From Grifola frondosa (lineage: Eukaryota; Basidiomycota; Agaricomycetes; Polyporales; Grifolaceae), in NCBI GenBank assembly GCA_001683735.1, contig LUGG01000010.1, positions 62,001 to 126,000 on the forward strand: a stretch of DNA of 64,000 nt, written 5' to 3'. The notes under the pieces were generated by a model. That model saw only the letters and a program-made list of their open reading frames with translations, ran no database searches and was not told the DNA's origin. This document shows, piece after piece, positions 34,757 through 46,475 of the stretch (its first letter is position 1; every line of letters begins with the position of its first letter). A program made the position numbers and the translations under genes.

Positions 34757-36398
34757 TCATATTTGCCAACCTTGTGGCAGTCCAGCATCTTCTGCTAATT
34801 GGGTCTCCTGCTTCACAGGAGCATCGTCTTGCTGTTCTTGCTGCTCGCTCGCAGGCTTAGATGCAGGTGGGTCCTTCGCCAGCCCATCCCAATACCACTT
34901 TGGAAGGAACCCAATCCTCTCTTCGCCAGCTTCGACTTCGCGCACGCCCGCATTGTCGAGCAGCCATGCCGACACGCCGACGCGCGGGGTGAACCTGAGC
35001 CGCCAGACGTTCGGTGTCATTCGAATCTCATCGCCACCATCAGGCCTGATGAGGGACTTCAGGAATGCGAGGAACTGATGACCCCAGCCCAGGCAGATCT
35101 GCGGGTCCCATGCGCCCGGCTTACCGCGCACGAGCCGGGGCATTTCAATGGTCTTGAAAGACTGGATGGTAGTAATTTGCCCTGCCGGTGTGCGGAATCC
35201 GACAACAATTTCCTGCGAAGGTGTCGCATTTTAAGTGACGTTTCATCGGGTTCACGGACAGCACTCACTGGGACGCCGAGTAAAAAGGACTGGAAGTAGA
35301 ATTTCAACAGCTTTCTAAATTCGAATATAAATGAAGGTTAGCTAGTCATATTCCGATATACGTACTTTTCGAATCTGGCTTCGTCCTGCGGCCCACGTAT
35401 CGACATTGACGTTTTGAGTTCGACCAGATTGTCCGTCTGACCCGTAAATTTATCTAAGGCACGTATACATAAGTCGATGTAATGGAGAAAGCATGAAAAG
35501 CGAACCTCGTACACAGTCCACTTCACCGCCGATGACCATACGCGTGTCTCCCAGCTTCGTCTTTATGACGGTGCACCATTGCACATTGGTATCAACATCA
35601 CCACCCATCCGCGCGGATGCCCCTCCAGCTGTTCTGGGATATCTGGACGCGTGGAAGTGCACCATGATTCGAACGCATATCCATAATATGACTGCAGACG
35701 ATGATGCGGTGTCATACTTTCTCTAGAGAGCGCAGCGTGAGAGATAGGAAGACATGACACTATTGAGTTTTAACGCACTTCTCCACTAGTTTCGCGTCTG
35801 ATAGGTGTTCCTCGAGATACAACGTACCGTTAACCTCCATGACGTTCATATCCCAGCCATCACGATCCTCGTATGGCGCCGTCAATATTCTCCCTCACAC
35901 AACCGAGTAAACATCTGTTGATAAGCCTCACTGCACTTATTGTGTTGCAGTCGGTGATCACTCACTTGGTCATGACACCCTCCACGACACCACCCCGATG
36001 TCTCTTAGCCATTTTGCACCATTTGCACCGTCGTCCATCTTCTGCCGCACCCTTTCCACAGCCCTAAGCAAGCCGTCGAGCCTACCCTTCTCCTCTGGCC
36101 GCTTCACCCATCGCTCGTACCCATAGCGCAGCTCAGCGCCTCTCGGCGGGTCGACGTAGTAGCGGAGCGCGGAGTTCGTGAACTCCAGTGTCCGAGAGGG
36201 GGTATACGAGAACGTCAAGAGCGTGGAGGGTTGCTGGAAAGGGGCAGGCCGGACTGCGTTCGGCGAAGATGTAGAGGGATAGGCAATGACCAAGCTCTGG
36301 TTGGAGTTGGTATCCGAAACGAGAGGGTCTTGGTCTGTAGGGCGTTTTCTGGGCCTGTTTGAGTCATGAGCCTCATCAGATAGTTTGCGCTTGCTCAT
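34757..36398 (-). CDS. RAI1: RAI1/DXO-family decapping and pyrophosphohydrolase nuclease
   Basis: Partner of the 5'-3' exonuclease Rat1/Xrn2. It removes incomplete or non-canonical 5' caps (family knowledge). The start at 36398 reads MSKRKLSDEAHDSNRPRKRP, an NLS-like beginning. Family motifs are present: LRYYVDPPRGAELRYGYERW, YYGYAFESW, the metal-binding GGEVDC and NLVELKTS, then the C-terminal KWYWDGLAKDP. Five or more exons; the stop is at 34757 after GLPQGWQI. One frame break at 35604-35606 (CCC on the plus strand) separates HPRGW from GGDVDTNVQWC. One extra base in the run restores the family's expected WGGDV. Confidence 0.92.
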
Positions 36399-37257
36399 AA
36401 TAGCTCTGAAAGTGCAATTATTTAGGCAATTTGCAATTATGGTGTGTGGGGGCCAGGTATCGTGATGAGGGAGGAAGCGGTACTCGGTGAACTTGGACGA
36501 TTGCCATTTTGGGACTCATTTGCCACTGACCAGACTCGTGGCCACTCATTTGAAGTAACTTTTGGCTCGTGCTGCGGCAAATCCACAGTACCGTTGAAAC
36601 GGGTCGTATATTTCTATAAATTCTGGGATAAGGTGTGATAGTGATGCAGGTCAGCGCGGCCTATGTATATCCAAATGCACCCGACAATGCAAGTTGATGT
36701 TACCATCCTGCGGTTATAGGTCATCGCCAAAGAGTCTATTGCTGACCAAAGACCATTATATTGAAGTTTGGACCAGAAGAATGTCGCCGCATAAGCCGGC
36801 GGGATGCTCATTCACATGCAAATATTCACGATACAGCTCAGTCGACTGGATCGGAAACTCCATCGAATCCTGGACCCTGGCTACTAGTTCTCTCCGCTCA
36901 CTATCGCGAAGTCAATCAAAATAAGCCCCAAAATGTCGATGTGAAGTACCAAGCCTTCTCCACAAGCCGCCTGACCTTATCGCACAATGAACGTAACTAA
37001 CCTAGGAACTCCAACTATCTTCTTTCTCTCATCCACGGGCACGAGAATCGATTGGTGGCTCTAAAGAGCCTTATTTGTGTTGAGACAAGCCTCTGAATAT
37101 TTTTGGACTGCTCGAGACTTGCACACGGCTGTCACAAATTTAATATGGAGACGCGCCACTGTCTTAGGACTATAAAAGCTCTGCATCCGCCCTTGAACTC
37201 CAAGTTCCCCGTCGCGCATTGCACACCATAAGCCACAACCACCCCCATTACCATATC
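36399..37257. other. Divergent intergenic region
   Basis: About 860 bp between RAI1 (-) and the small cysteine peptide gene (+). Contains a TATA box at 37171 and nothing else I recognise. Confidence 0.5.
37171..37177 (+). promoter_or_regulatory. TATA box (TATAAAA) of the small cysteine peptide gene
   Basis: TATAAAA 87 bp upstream of the ATG at 37258, followed by a C/A-rich leader of the type seen in strongly expressed fungal genes. Confidence 0.6.
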
Positions 37258-37429
37258 ATGGTGAGTGGATCTCACCCTGCTCGCTTGCAGTTTCTAACAC
37301 AGTTACGATTCGTCCCATCAGCCTGAACGTCCTGCCGATGTGAAGTGCACCGTTGAGACGTCAGGAGGCTCGGCGCAGGCTTGCACCTACCCCAACTGCG
37401 CCTGCAGCACTCCCCCTGCGACGAAGTAG
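37258..37429 (+). CDS. Small cysteine-containing peptide, 36 residues, unknown
   Basis: Two exons: the first is just the ATG (37258-37260), then a 61-bp intron (37261-37321, GTGAGT..CATCAG), then 108 nt ending in TAG. The peptide has 36 residues with Cys at 10, 22, 27 and 29 (spacing C-x11-C-x4-C-x-C), Pro and Thr at the end, no signal peptide, no CaaX box and no repeats. A good TATA box and leader precede it. The CAC tail could coordinate a metal, as in short fungal metallothioneins, but four Cys are few and the spacing matches no family I know. Product and function unknown; the gene is below most size cut-offs. Confidence 0.5.
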
Positions 37430-37679
37430 TCTGGAGAGTGTTTTTCCTCTCAGCTACCTTGTTGGGTGAGCAGTTCTCCATCTCTCCTCTCCGCACTGAC
37501 TGATTACACTAAGGCAACTGCATGTGCTGATATGACGTCTGCGACTGCATGTATATGTTTGATGTTTTGGAACCACGATAGCAAGCGAAATCCGTCTGTG
37601 ATTTAGTAGGTATATGCGCTAGCGATACACGAATTGCTACAGATGTGATATATCTAAGTTAGGTTTGCGTCAATCCCCT

Positions 37680-40329
37680 TTACAGCAACTCATGCAGTAC
37701 CCGGTCATACTGATGCGGCATGTGAGAACTCAGCATGTCCCGTGCAAACACAATCTGCCCGAACACTCGTTCGACATCGAGCACTTCAAACAGCCGCACC
37801 TTCTCGCTGCCCCTCTTCGTCTTCTCTTCCTCGCGTAAACGATGTGAGGGGTGCAGGTCGCCATCGCGCAACGCCCAGAACACCCGCCCAGGTGGGAACA
37901 ACTGCGTCATGTGCATGTTTGCTTCGAGCGTCGTTCGCGTCGCGAGAAACTTTCACAAAGTTTCTCCAGATTAGCGCACCAGATTTTCAGAGAAGATTGG
38001 AGCATCTTACCCAGTCCTCATATTGGGTGTTCCGCATCCCCGCTTTCCACTTGAGCGCCCGCCGAGTCACTGTCGAATACCCCTCACCTTCTGTATCTTT
38101 CCCCTTACCTTCTGCAGCACACAGCCATGCCGCAGCGCGGGTGAGGTCCCTTACGCTGCCTAGCGACAGCCGCGACACCACGTCGTGCGCGTATACGAAC
38201 GAAGTAATGAGGCCTGAACCCGCTGCAAGTGCGCCTAGCTGTGGCGAGACCAGACAGGGAGGAGCGAAAAGGAAGGCAGAAACAGAGCGGTTCGAAGGGA
38301 GGCCGGATGCGCGATGCGTAAGCCGAGTCTCCGGGGAAGCCCACATCTAAGCGTTGAAGAGAGATGAAGACGGCACGAAGATATATAGACAGAGGAAGTA
38401 CATACCAATGCGAGGAGGCCAGCGACGCCTGCTCCCAAACTGTGTCCACAAAGAACCAACGCTGCAAGGATAGCGAGCATTAGCAAATATTACCGACAGG
38501 ATATTCAAGAATTTATGCCACAATGTATTGCCTTATCCTGGATGTATACTTACAATATCCTTTGTTACGTCTGAGCGCGTCTCGCACCGCGACGTGCACT
38601 GGCTTTCCCGGTGCACCCATAGCTCGTGCCATTTTGAGCATGCCTCCATGTACCAGATGTGTAACATCATCCGATGGTTTCCGTGCGTGTGGCGGTGCGG
38701 AAGAGGAAGCAGGCTGAGAGTGTTCTGTGGCATTGAGGGTATATGGGGTAGAGATATCCATTGGGAACGAGCCCGGGATGCTCTCCAACTCATCCATAAA
38801 TCCATCGTCCCATAGGTGGTCTTGAGACTCGTCCGTTGCTAGATCGACGTGTGGTTGTGGTTGCGACCGCGATCTTGATTTCGAATGCCGTGTGCCTGCA
38901 AGTACGAGCTCAAAAGGAGCAGGATCACATGTAAGGTCTACCGCAATCTCGTTGAGGCTCATTGTGCCGCGGATGACGAGTACAACTTCGCGGCGGGAGT
39001 GGTCTGTCAGTACCCAAAAGCGTGGCATGAGGTTCTCGTTGCCGACGAGCGCGGTTGGAGGCGGTGCTCGCGACTGAAGGCGGGCATGCGATTACCAGGA
39101 GAGAATTATTATATAACGAGAAACAACTTACAGTCGTGTCCGCGTGCAGATTCGCCGAATCCAAGAATATTTGATGATCGTGCTTTCCCATGAGGACTTC
39201 CCACCACGAGTAGGTTGACTTGCCAGGACCAGGGCTATTGTCGACATTAGCAGCAGAGCAACCCTGCGCAGAAGCAGCAGCCTCAGACTCGGATGCATCA
39301 ACGGCATGTGTGAGCTTCGCTTCCTCCACGCTTCTCAGTTTCTGGTGAGAGCGGAGACGGCGTGGGAGAAGGGGACAGCGTCGGAGAGACACCAAAGAAA
39401 AGTAAGCTGGCTCCACCATAACCGGCAAGAACCATTTTGGAAAGCCGACGAAGGGTGTACTTCAGTTCCCCATTGTACAAGAGCTTCTGAGACTGCTGTG
39501 AAGACAATGAAGTAGGAAAATGCGACGTCCTATATGGTGGAGCTGAGGGCGCGGCGGTCGGAGCTTCTCCAATGTCGGCGGTGACGATTTGGCCGCTGTG
39601 GCTCGGGTATATCACATCCGTAGTAATATGCACGCGTGAGTCTAAACTCTGCGAATCTTTTCCGAGGATCCCAGCATCCTTCATCTCTGCTGAAGCTTCC
39701 ATCTCGTCATTCACATGAATTTCTCTCATGTGCTTGAACCAACACTGTTCCTGCCACTCGCTCGTCACACCCTGTAGCGTCGCCCATCCTATGAGCGCCT
39801 TGAGGATCTTTGCGAACCCATATCTTTCCTCGGGTAGGCCCTCTCTCTCTACAGGCTCGTTCCATTCACGACGGACCAATCCGACGAAACTAGCGAGCGA
39901 GAAGCTGGCCTCGTCGCTCCCCGGAAATATGGTAGTGAGTGCAGACAAGGACGAATGGGCGGCGACTAAAGACGTAGAGGTAAGAGACTCTCCCAGAAGT
40001 ATTGGTGTAAGGGCCAGAAATTCCACCGCAGATATAGCGGTTGAGACGGCCCCGCCGAGTAGAGGCCCTGCTCCGATGCTACCGCCGAATAAGGCGTGAT
40101 CGACCACGGTACCTGTAAGGCCAACAGCAGTAGATGCTATTTCGCGGGTTACAGAAAACTAGTTAAGAAATGAGATATAATAATTATGGCGTTACCTGTT
40201 ACAAATGGCACTCACCCCAAACTTTGTGCAAGCCTTGGCGGCGGAGAAACCTAAGGTGGTCGCAGTAGAGGCGACATCGAGGCTGAATCGACCGTATTTG
40301 TCCCACTTTGAGACCATATTAGAAGACAT
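37680..40329 (-). CDS. Class 3 lipase (sn1-type diacylglycerol lipase-like)
   Basis: Serine alpha/beta-hydrolase acting on acylglycerols. The nucleophile motif is GHSLGAG at 38428-38448. Start at 40329 (MSSNMVSKWDKYGRFSLDVA). The N-terminal third contains hydrophobic stretches (AVSTAISAVEFLALTPILLG), so membrane association is likely. Next is a long low-complexity Ser/Pro linker. The catalytic part includes WVLTDHSRREVVLVIRGTMS with the oxyanion-side RGT motif, VHGGMLKMARAM, the nucleophile elbow, then SAFLFAPPCLVSPQLG and SFVYAHDVVSRLSLGSVRDL, which holds the probable Asp. A His candidate lies in the C-terminal HMPHQYDRVLHELL. One apparent extra base at 39339-39341 shifts the frame after TPSPLSP; removal joins it to RSVEEAKLTHAV. 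Confidence 0.88.
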
Positions 40330-40637
40330 TCAACGAGGAGGTGATGGTGCAGAAAGATAGATCGCACCTGGAAGAATACATACGCACACTCCAACCCTGC
40401 CCGACACGAGGGCCGCGGTATAACGCGTGTGACGATATCACGTGATACGCGTACACGAGGTGTCACGTCTCGCATCAGCTCGCATCGTCTTCATGCTGAA
40501 AGAACTCCTCCACACTCAAATCATTGCAATTGTGCGCGAAACGAAACTTGTTCTAAGACTCTGGATTGTCTGATGGAAGGTCAGCTTGCGTAGGAGCTGC
40601 GCGTTATATTGTACTCGTATTTACGCAGGTCTCGCGG
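40330..40637. other. Promoter region between lipase and unassigned locus
   Basis: About 300 bp with repeated cgcgtgtgacgatatcacgt-like sequence near 40420-40460; no gene. Confidence 0.4.
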
Positions 40638-40644
40638 TATAAAA
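40638..40644 (+). promoter_or_regulatory. TATA box (TATAAAA) before a pyrimidine-rich leader
   Basis: TATAAAA followed by about 80 bp of CT-rich sequence (40660-40730), the arrangement of a highly expressed basidiomycete promoter. Confidence 0.5.
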
Positions 40645-40890
40645 CATCGTGCACTCATTAATCTCTACTCATCTCCTACTACCACCTCTCTCCTTTTACC
40701 GTTTATTAATCTCTCTTGTTCTTTTTAACGCGAGGATCACTGCGTATGCTTCGCCTATATGTTTGTCTGTGCTGACACCAGGTCACAGCTTCCTCGTGGA
40801 GACCCATTGAGGCCATCGACTCTTCGACTTAACATTTATCTAGGCAGACATCCCACATCTACATCTGCGTCTCGAAGGTCCGACATTGTT

Positions 40891-41465
40891 ATGTTCAGCA
40901 TGAGCAACACTTACACCATACGCATCGGGCCTAAGCTGACTTTCGTGCCTTCTGTCATGGCTTTCGGTCTGATCGTGGTATTCAGCTTCATATCGTCCCT
41001 CTTCAACATCGGTCGGACCGTGTTCATCTAAGGTATTGATTCTGGTGGCTCCAGCCTTTGCCCTCTCAGTTGCCAATGCTGATTGGTTTTACTCCGCCTA
41101 TCGAAGTCTTCCCCTTGGCTGGGTTCATCTATTTGTTGACATTTGTTCTCTCTGGTCACTTCTGGCATCCTGCTGTCTCTCTTAGTCTTCAACGTTTCAA
41201 CCCTTAGGTGCTAGGCTTGCGTTCTACGTCTCGCTTCTCGCGCCGTGGCCACTTCGAAGCTCCTCATTCTTTTGCACCTGTCTCAGTTTTGCTTCCGACA
41301 GCAATGTTTATCGTCTCGTTGATAATAATATCTCCCGTGACGAAGAGTACGCGCGATGACGTGGGCGCCTTATTCGGACCAATTGTTTTCGTGATGGCTC
41401 GCATTCTCGTGTCGATGTTTGTCCATACCGCCGCAACCAGCCTGGGATATCCATCCTGGTAAAGA
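40891..41465 (+). other. Unassigned locus with short hydrophobic frames
   Basis: Downstream of a good TATA and CT leader. Frame 1 from 40891 (MFSMSNTYTIRIGPKL) gives 46 residues with one membrane helix (SVMAFGLIVVFSFISSLF) and a stop at 41031. A second frame to 41462 contains another helix (LLPTAMFIVSLIIISPV) and ends ATSLGYPSW. They may be parts of one multi-pass membrane protein broken by indels, or a non-coding transcript. No family recognised. Confidence 0.25.
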
Positions 41466-41546
41466 ACAGCTGCTCGTGCTTCCCTTTGATACCTGCGCAC
41501 TCTCACAATGTCTTTGATCATCTCCCCTACCAAAAAATAACGGTCC

Positions 41547-42892
41547 TCAGTCCCGGATGGCCATGAGCACGCCCTCGTACACAACCCAGCCAATCGCGGA
41601 ACTGAGCACCTTGCGCGACATCCGCAGCGTCGCGCCATCAAAAAACCCAGATAGGCGGCCTTGCTGTATCAAACAGTGGGCCTCGGTCAGCACGCGTAGC
41701 GAAAACGCAGACAGCGCAGCTCGACTCACGCGCCACACACCGTAAGAATTGTTTTGAGCACCCCATGATATTTGTCCTCTGTGCGCACTTGCATTTTTGT
41801 CTGGGGAAGGTGAGAATGCTTGGACGAGAGACCAGCGCGGCGAGGCGGGACATACTTTAATGACGTCGAACGGCTGCGTCGCCAGCGTGGCGAGCGCACC
41901 CGCGAAGGCAGCGGATACACCATGTATAGCCATCGCCGAGCCCATACCGGTCGATGAGTGCGCAGTTACGCTTGCTGTAGGTAATATTAGAAGAAACGGC
42001 CTTTCATGGATGGTCGAGATATCACGCACAAATATCAGACTTGGTGCGTTCGTAGCATACGACAAAGAGCCCTGCGTACGGTGCGTCGCGCATAGAGGAC
42101 GCGATCACACCGCGGAAGAGTTCTGCGGGTCCTCCTCGTATGAGGGCTCCAAGAGCAGCTGGAGGCTGTTGTAAGTGTATAGTGAACTCTGTGACAAAAA
42201 GACCACAGAAATGATGTTTGTTGGGTCTCCAAAAAAAACTGATAAAAGGCGGTCACGGACCTCGTATCGCGCCTTCAGGACCGAAAAGGGGTTGAGAAGG
42301 ATACCAACGGTTACGCGCGTAGCAGCGCCTGCGATGAGATTGCCTTGGCTAGTGAGCTTTGGGAGCACAGAGCCTGAGCGGGAAGGAGTGCGGATGGGGG
42401 CGAAGTAGGGTGCGGTCGCAAGGAATGTGCGGGCTTGGTTGAGGCCCGTGAAGTAGAGCGCGACGCCAGGAACGTTTCTGGGAGTAATATGAGCACATCA
42501 GCGATGCAGAGTGAGCGGAAGGCGTACCGCAAGAGTGTGGGTGTGGTGCCGCGCCAGAGACCAGACAACCCGTTCGTCCGGACAATGTCACGAGTAGTAT
42601 GGAGCATGAATGAAGCGCGTCTAGAATAAGTGAGGTACGTTCTGCGATTGGAATGAGAATATAGGGGACTCACCTGGGTATCATGAGTGCGCCATCGCCC
42701 TGCTGCATGCGAGTCTTGAGAAGGTCGACTGCGGAGGCATGTAAGACAATGAAACATTTGGAGCACAGCGACAGACTGACATGGCTGCAGACATATGCTA
42801 GATGCGAACCCAGAAAGGGCACCTAAAACAGGATGACGAGGCGAGCTGTGAAGTGACAAAGAACGAACCTGAGAGGAGGTGGTGGCTGACAT
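41547..42892 (-). CDS. HEM25: Mitochondrial glycine carrier HEM25 (SLC25A38)
   Basis: Inner-membrane carrier that imports glycine for heme synthesis (family knowledge). Three repeats are seen: QPFDLLKTRMQQGDGAL, NPFSVLKARYE and QPFDVIKTKMQ. GLWRGTTPTLLRNVPGVALY and SSMRDAPYAGLFVV are typical of this carrier. The last repeat ends GFFDGATLRMSRKVLSSAIG then VVYEGVL. Start at 42892 (MSATTSSQVRSLSL), stop at 41547 after LMAIRD. Seven exons. One base is missing at 42161-42162: with it, YTYNSL runs into PAALGALIRGGPAELFRG. A splice at the AG before CCTCC would also restore frame but would drop conserved YTYNSL. Confidence 0.9.
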
Positions 42893-43416
42893 TGCTCATA
42901 TATGTATGTCGAGAAATAAGACTCTTGGCTGCAGAGTACTTGTCCTGTGTCTGAGCAGGGATGTTGGTCGGAGGAGCAGATCAGGAGCAGGTCGCCCGGT
43001 GGTGGATGGGAAGAAAAATAGGGAAGGGTCTGCAATGGTGACCGGTGAGGACTGGATTAACTTGCAGGAGATCTCTTGCCAGATTCTACCAGACGTCATC
43101 TTAGATCGATCGACTTACATATTTTTTACTTGAGCAACAATATTAAGTATCAGCTGCGTTCAATAAGCTAAGAGCCATAATATTGACAATTGAGAAGGGG
43201 TATTATAATTCCTGCACACAAAAGTAGAGCATGCATATCGATCTAGCATTACCATGATCATAAGTATCATAGTGCAATCCGAGATCAACCACAGCGCAAA
43301 ACATGTACGAACCACACTGGACTCCTGAGAAATCAGCCTCACAACACTGAAGCAAGAAGCAGTCAAACAATCGCAAAACAGTCCATCGCCACCCTTGTCC
43401 GCCTGAAAGGCGCACC
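42893..43416. other. Promoter of HEM25 and 3' flank of the DUF2433 gene
   Basis: About 520 bp; AT-rich around 43120-43270. Nothing else seen. Confidence 0.5.
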
Positions 43417-45892
43417 TTAGGCCTCTGCTGAGGGACCTGACGGGCCTGAAGGACCATCACCGTTCATCCTCTTGTCTGGCGGGCCACCCCTCGTCAGCCC
43501 AGCCGCCGCAAATCCACGTGCAGCGAATGCCCCACGCCCACGCCCGCCACGTCCGCCGAACGCTCCTCTGTTCGGGTTTCCGTTCTCCGCATTCCGCGAC
43601 TCCTTGTCAGTCGCCTGCTTCAGCTCGGGAATGCTATCCTTCAGTTTCTGCAGGGCATGTGAGCACATGTATATTGGGAAAATAGCGTGATCTCCCTTAC
43701 CTCGCCCTGTTTCTCCAGACCGGCTTTCATCGCCTCCTCGTCCCCAAACTCAACATACACCATCTTCTGGTTGCGACCCGCGAACGTTTGCGGGTAATTC
43801 ACGCGCGTGATCTGAGATGCAGAGTCAGTACGAGACTCACACTAAGAGCCCATCACTCACTCCCTGCCGTGCATCGCCGAAGAACTCCCGTACTTCCAGC
43901 TCGTTCGCAGGCACCGGTAGCCGCATGAAGATGGTCCACGGGTTTCTCGCAGGCCTCCTGCTCGTCGGCGTCCGTGCCCCCGCACTCTCCGTCGCCGGAG
44001 ACTGCACACGCTCATCCGTCGCCTTGGTCTCCGGACCCGGACCCGCAGCGGGAACCTCCGGCGTCGCCTTACCGGACTTCGCTTGTACTGGGCTGCCCAA
44101 GTCCACCTCCGGTCTCGGCGACGTCGGCGCGCTCCCGCCTTCCTTAACTGCGGCGGCTTCACGCTCCGCCCGCTCAAGCTGCTTCCGCTCCTTCTTGCGC
44201 TCCTTCTTTGCCCGCTCGCGCTCTGCCTTCTCGGCAGGGCTTACGAGCGCGCCATTCGGCCGTGCGTCCTTCGGCGTCTCGCGTCCAGAAGGGACAGGAG
44301 GGGTGTCGATGGTTTGGACTTCCCCCAGTCAGATGCGGCGGAAGAGGCTTCTCTGAGGCGAGTGGCGTGGACCCAGAACCCTTTGTTGAAAGCGTAGGTG
44401 TGGCGGCCGTCCCTGTTCCTTGGGCAGGCAGAGAGGAATTGGCAGAATTGGGGGTGGGCGTGATGGTCGAAGAGGTCACAGTCCGGCGATACGCATAGTT
44501 GAATCCTAAAAGAGGGTTACCGTGCGATGCAATGAGCATGATGACGGAACATACCTTGGCTCTTTAACTCTGCGCTGACTCGGCCGTCCTTGATGTCCAG
44601 CACAAGCGATCCGTATGCTGCATCACACAAGTTCCAGTTCCAGCAATTCTTCCATGCAGGTTCCTCCACGGGGTACTGGCCATTCTGCACGGGCTGATTC
44701 GGGGGTAGCGGAATACGCTCGAGGACTGAGAGCGCCTTATCGAGCAGCACGCGCTGGTTCTCGTCGATGACTGTGTCCACCTGCGCCTTCACGCTGTCCC
44801 AAACCTTGTCGAACCCCTCTTTTCCGACGACAAGCTTATGCCGGAGGCCCTCAAAGTCGCCCTGCACGCTAAACTCGTTGTACGAGGAAGCATACCGGAA
44901 GTGCAGGCCCGCGGAGATGGTGAGGTCGGCCTTGAGCACCAGCCCGAGTTGGTTGATGATGCCCTCGCGGCCGGGGCTCGCGTGCGAGATGAGCATGCGC
45001 GTCTCGGACGGGTCGAACACACGCTGCGCCGTATCGACGAGCTCGCCGATCTGCAGTGCGGTCGTCCACATCGTGCCCTGCCCACCCGCAATCGTCGCGC
45101 TGCCGTCGCCGTTGTCAAACATCTTGTGCGGGACGAGCGCGCCGCCGAGCCCGAGTAGCCGCAGCTTTACTCCGCCGATGTCCAGCAGGCGGGTAGTCGC
45201 CTCGTCGAGCACGTGCAGGTTCTCGATGTCGTACGTCCCCGCACGGAACTTCTCAAGCACAAGGACGTCCTCGCACGCACCCCACACGGTATAGACGGGG
45301 ACTTGAAGCTTGATATGGCCAGAGAGGAGAAGAGGGAACTCTGAGAGAAGGGAGATAGTGACGGTGGTGCGGATGGCGGAGGGTGGGTTTTCAGGCGCAA
45401 GAAGGTGATTGCGCTGTGCAGTGGGAATGAGTGGCGAGTACATTGTGAGGTGGCGGAGCGTGCGGTCATTGATTCTGTCGAGACTAGAAGCCTCTGAAAA
45501 TGGTCATCCGTGTTGACAAAGGCCATATGTAGAGTGGTGGGGCGCAGCAGTGACGGACGTGAGTGGAGCGCAGGGATTAATGTGGCCAAAGTTCATATGC
45601 AGCAAGGGACGTGTTCAGCCGCGATGAGTGGGTTGACGAGAGGCACATAATAAGATGCAAACTCACCAAAGAAGCCAAAATCTCCGGTGTGGATGATGGC
45701 GGACGCATTCGCCTCCCTGGCTAGGTCATTGAGGGCAGACAGGCGACCACGAATGTCAGCTATGCAGAGGAGTCTCCCATGCGCGGTATCAAAGACTTTT
45801 GTTTGGGTATTGATCTGATGCGGGGGCGGTCGTGAGTTGGTAGACGATGCAGGGCGGGTCGAGGTGGAGGCAGGGCGAGAGAGAGACTGCAT
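43417..45892 (-). CDS. DUF2433 phosphoesterase-like protein fused to an RRM
   Basis: The N-terminal part is a calcineurin-like phosphoesterase relative (DUF2433). It has RLLCIADIRGRLSALNDLAR, IIHTGDFGFF, VYTVWGACEDVLVLEKFRAG, LRLLGLGGALVPHKMFDNGD, ISHASPGREGIINQLGLVLK and ADLTISAGLHFRYASSYNEF. Metal-ligand residues D, GD, H and a GLH element are visible. A charged linker follows (EKAERERAKKERKKERKQLE). The C-terminus is an RRM-like fold starting RNPWTIFMRLPVPANELEVR and reaching NYPQTFAGRNQKMVYVEFGD. The tail is RGG-rich (GGRGGRGRGAFAARG). Start at 45892 (MQSLSRPASTST), stop at 43417. One C5 run at 44322-44326 appears one base too long. Substrate unknown; the RRM and RGG suggest an RNA link (inference). 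Confidence 0.8.
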
Positions 45893-46475
45893 TTTTGTAC
45901 AAAGTACGTTGAGGAGGAGTGCGCGAGTCGGTGAAGCGGGTGTCACATCCAAATTTTGGCTGATGTGACGGAAACGGGAAGTCTGAGAATTAGCCCTAAT
46001 TTAGGGTTATAAATTAAACCCATTTCCATATTGGGGATGTTCACGAATATGATAGGTCACGCACATGAAATTGATTTTCCGTCTTGGAGGACGTGTAGCG
46101 TGTACGTTGATGATCAAGTCTCTTTCGAGGACGCTGTTGGGAGCTGCTAGATGGCGTTCAAAATATTTGAACATACCACGCCAGATGTGGCATCCGTGCA
46201 CGGGAATGTCCGTTGCAAGTTGAATGTTGAGTGCGTGAGCAAACGCGGATGTCGCGATCCCAAATCGCAATTTCTCCCCCTTCCACGTTCTTATCTACCT
46301 CCTACTATGCATTTTACCCCTTGCATCGTCCAGTCATAGCATCGTGCCGCAAATACCAACGGTGAACGAATACCATTCATCGCTGCTACCGCTCGCCACA
46401 ACCCCCTCGTACGGTCCTCGTACCGTTCTCGCCGTTCTCGTACCATCCTCGGAGCCTCCTTCATCTTACGCCTTC
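45893..46475. other. Divergent promoter region
   Basis: About 580 bp between the DUF2433 (-) and MED13 (+) starts. A frame open from 46344 has no ATG before 46476. Nothing else seen. Confidence 0.5.

Noticed and set aside
37258..37429. Small peptide as a mating pheromone precursor or secreted effector
   Set aside because: No CaaX end, no signal peptide and no receptor gene nearby.
44838..45158. Plus-strand open frame opposite the DUF2433 gene
   Set aside because: Antisense shadow of a strongly conserved domain; no start context or motif.
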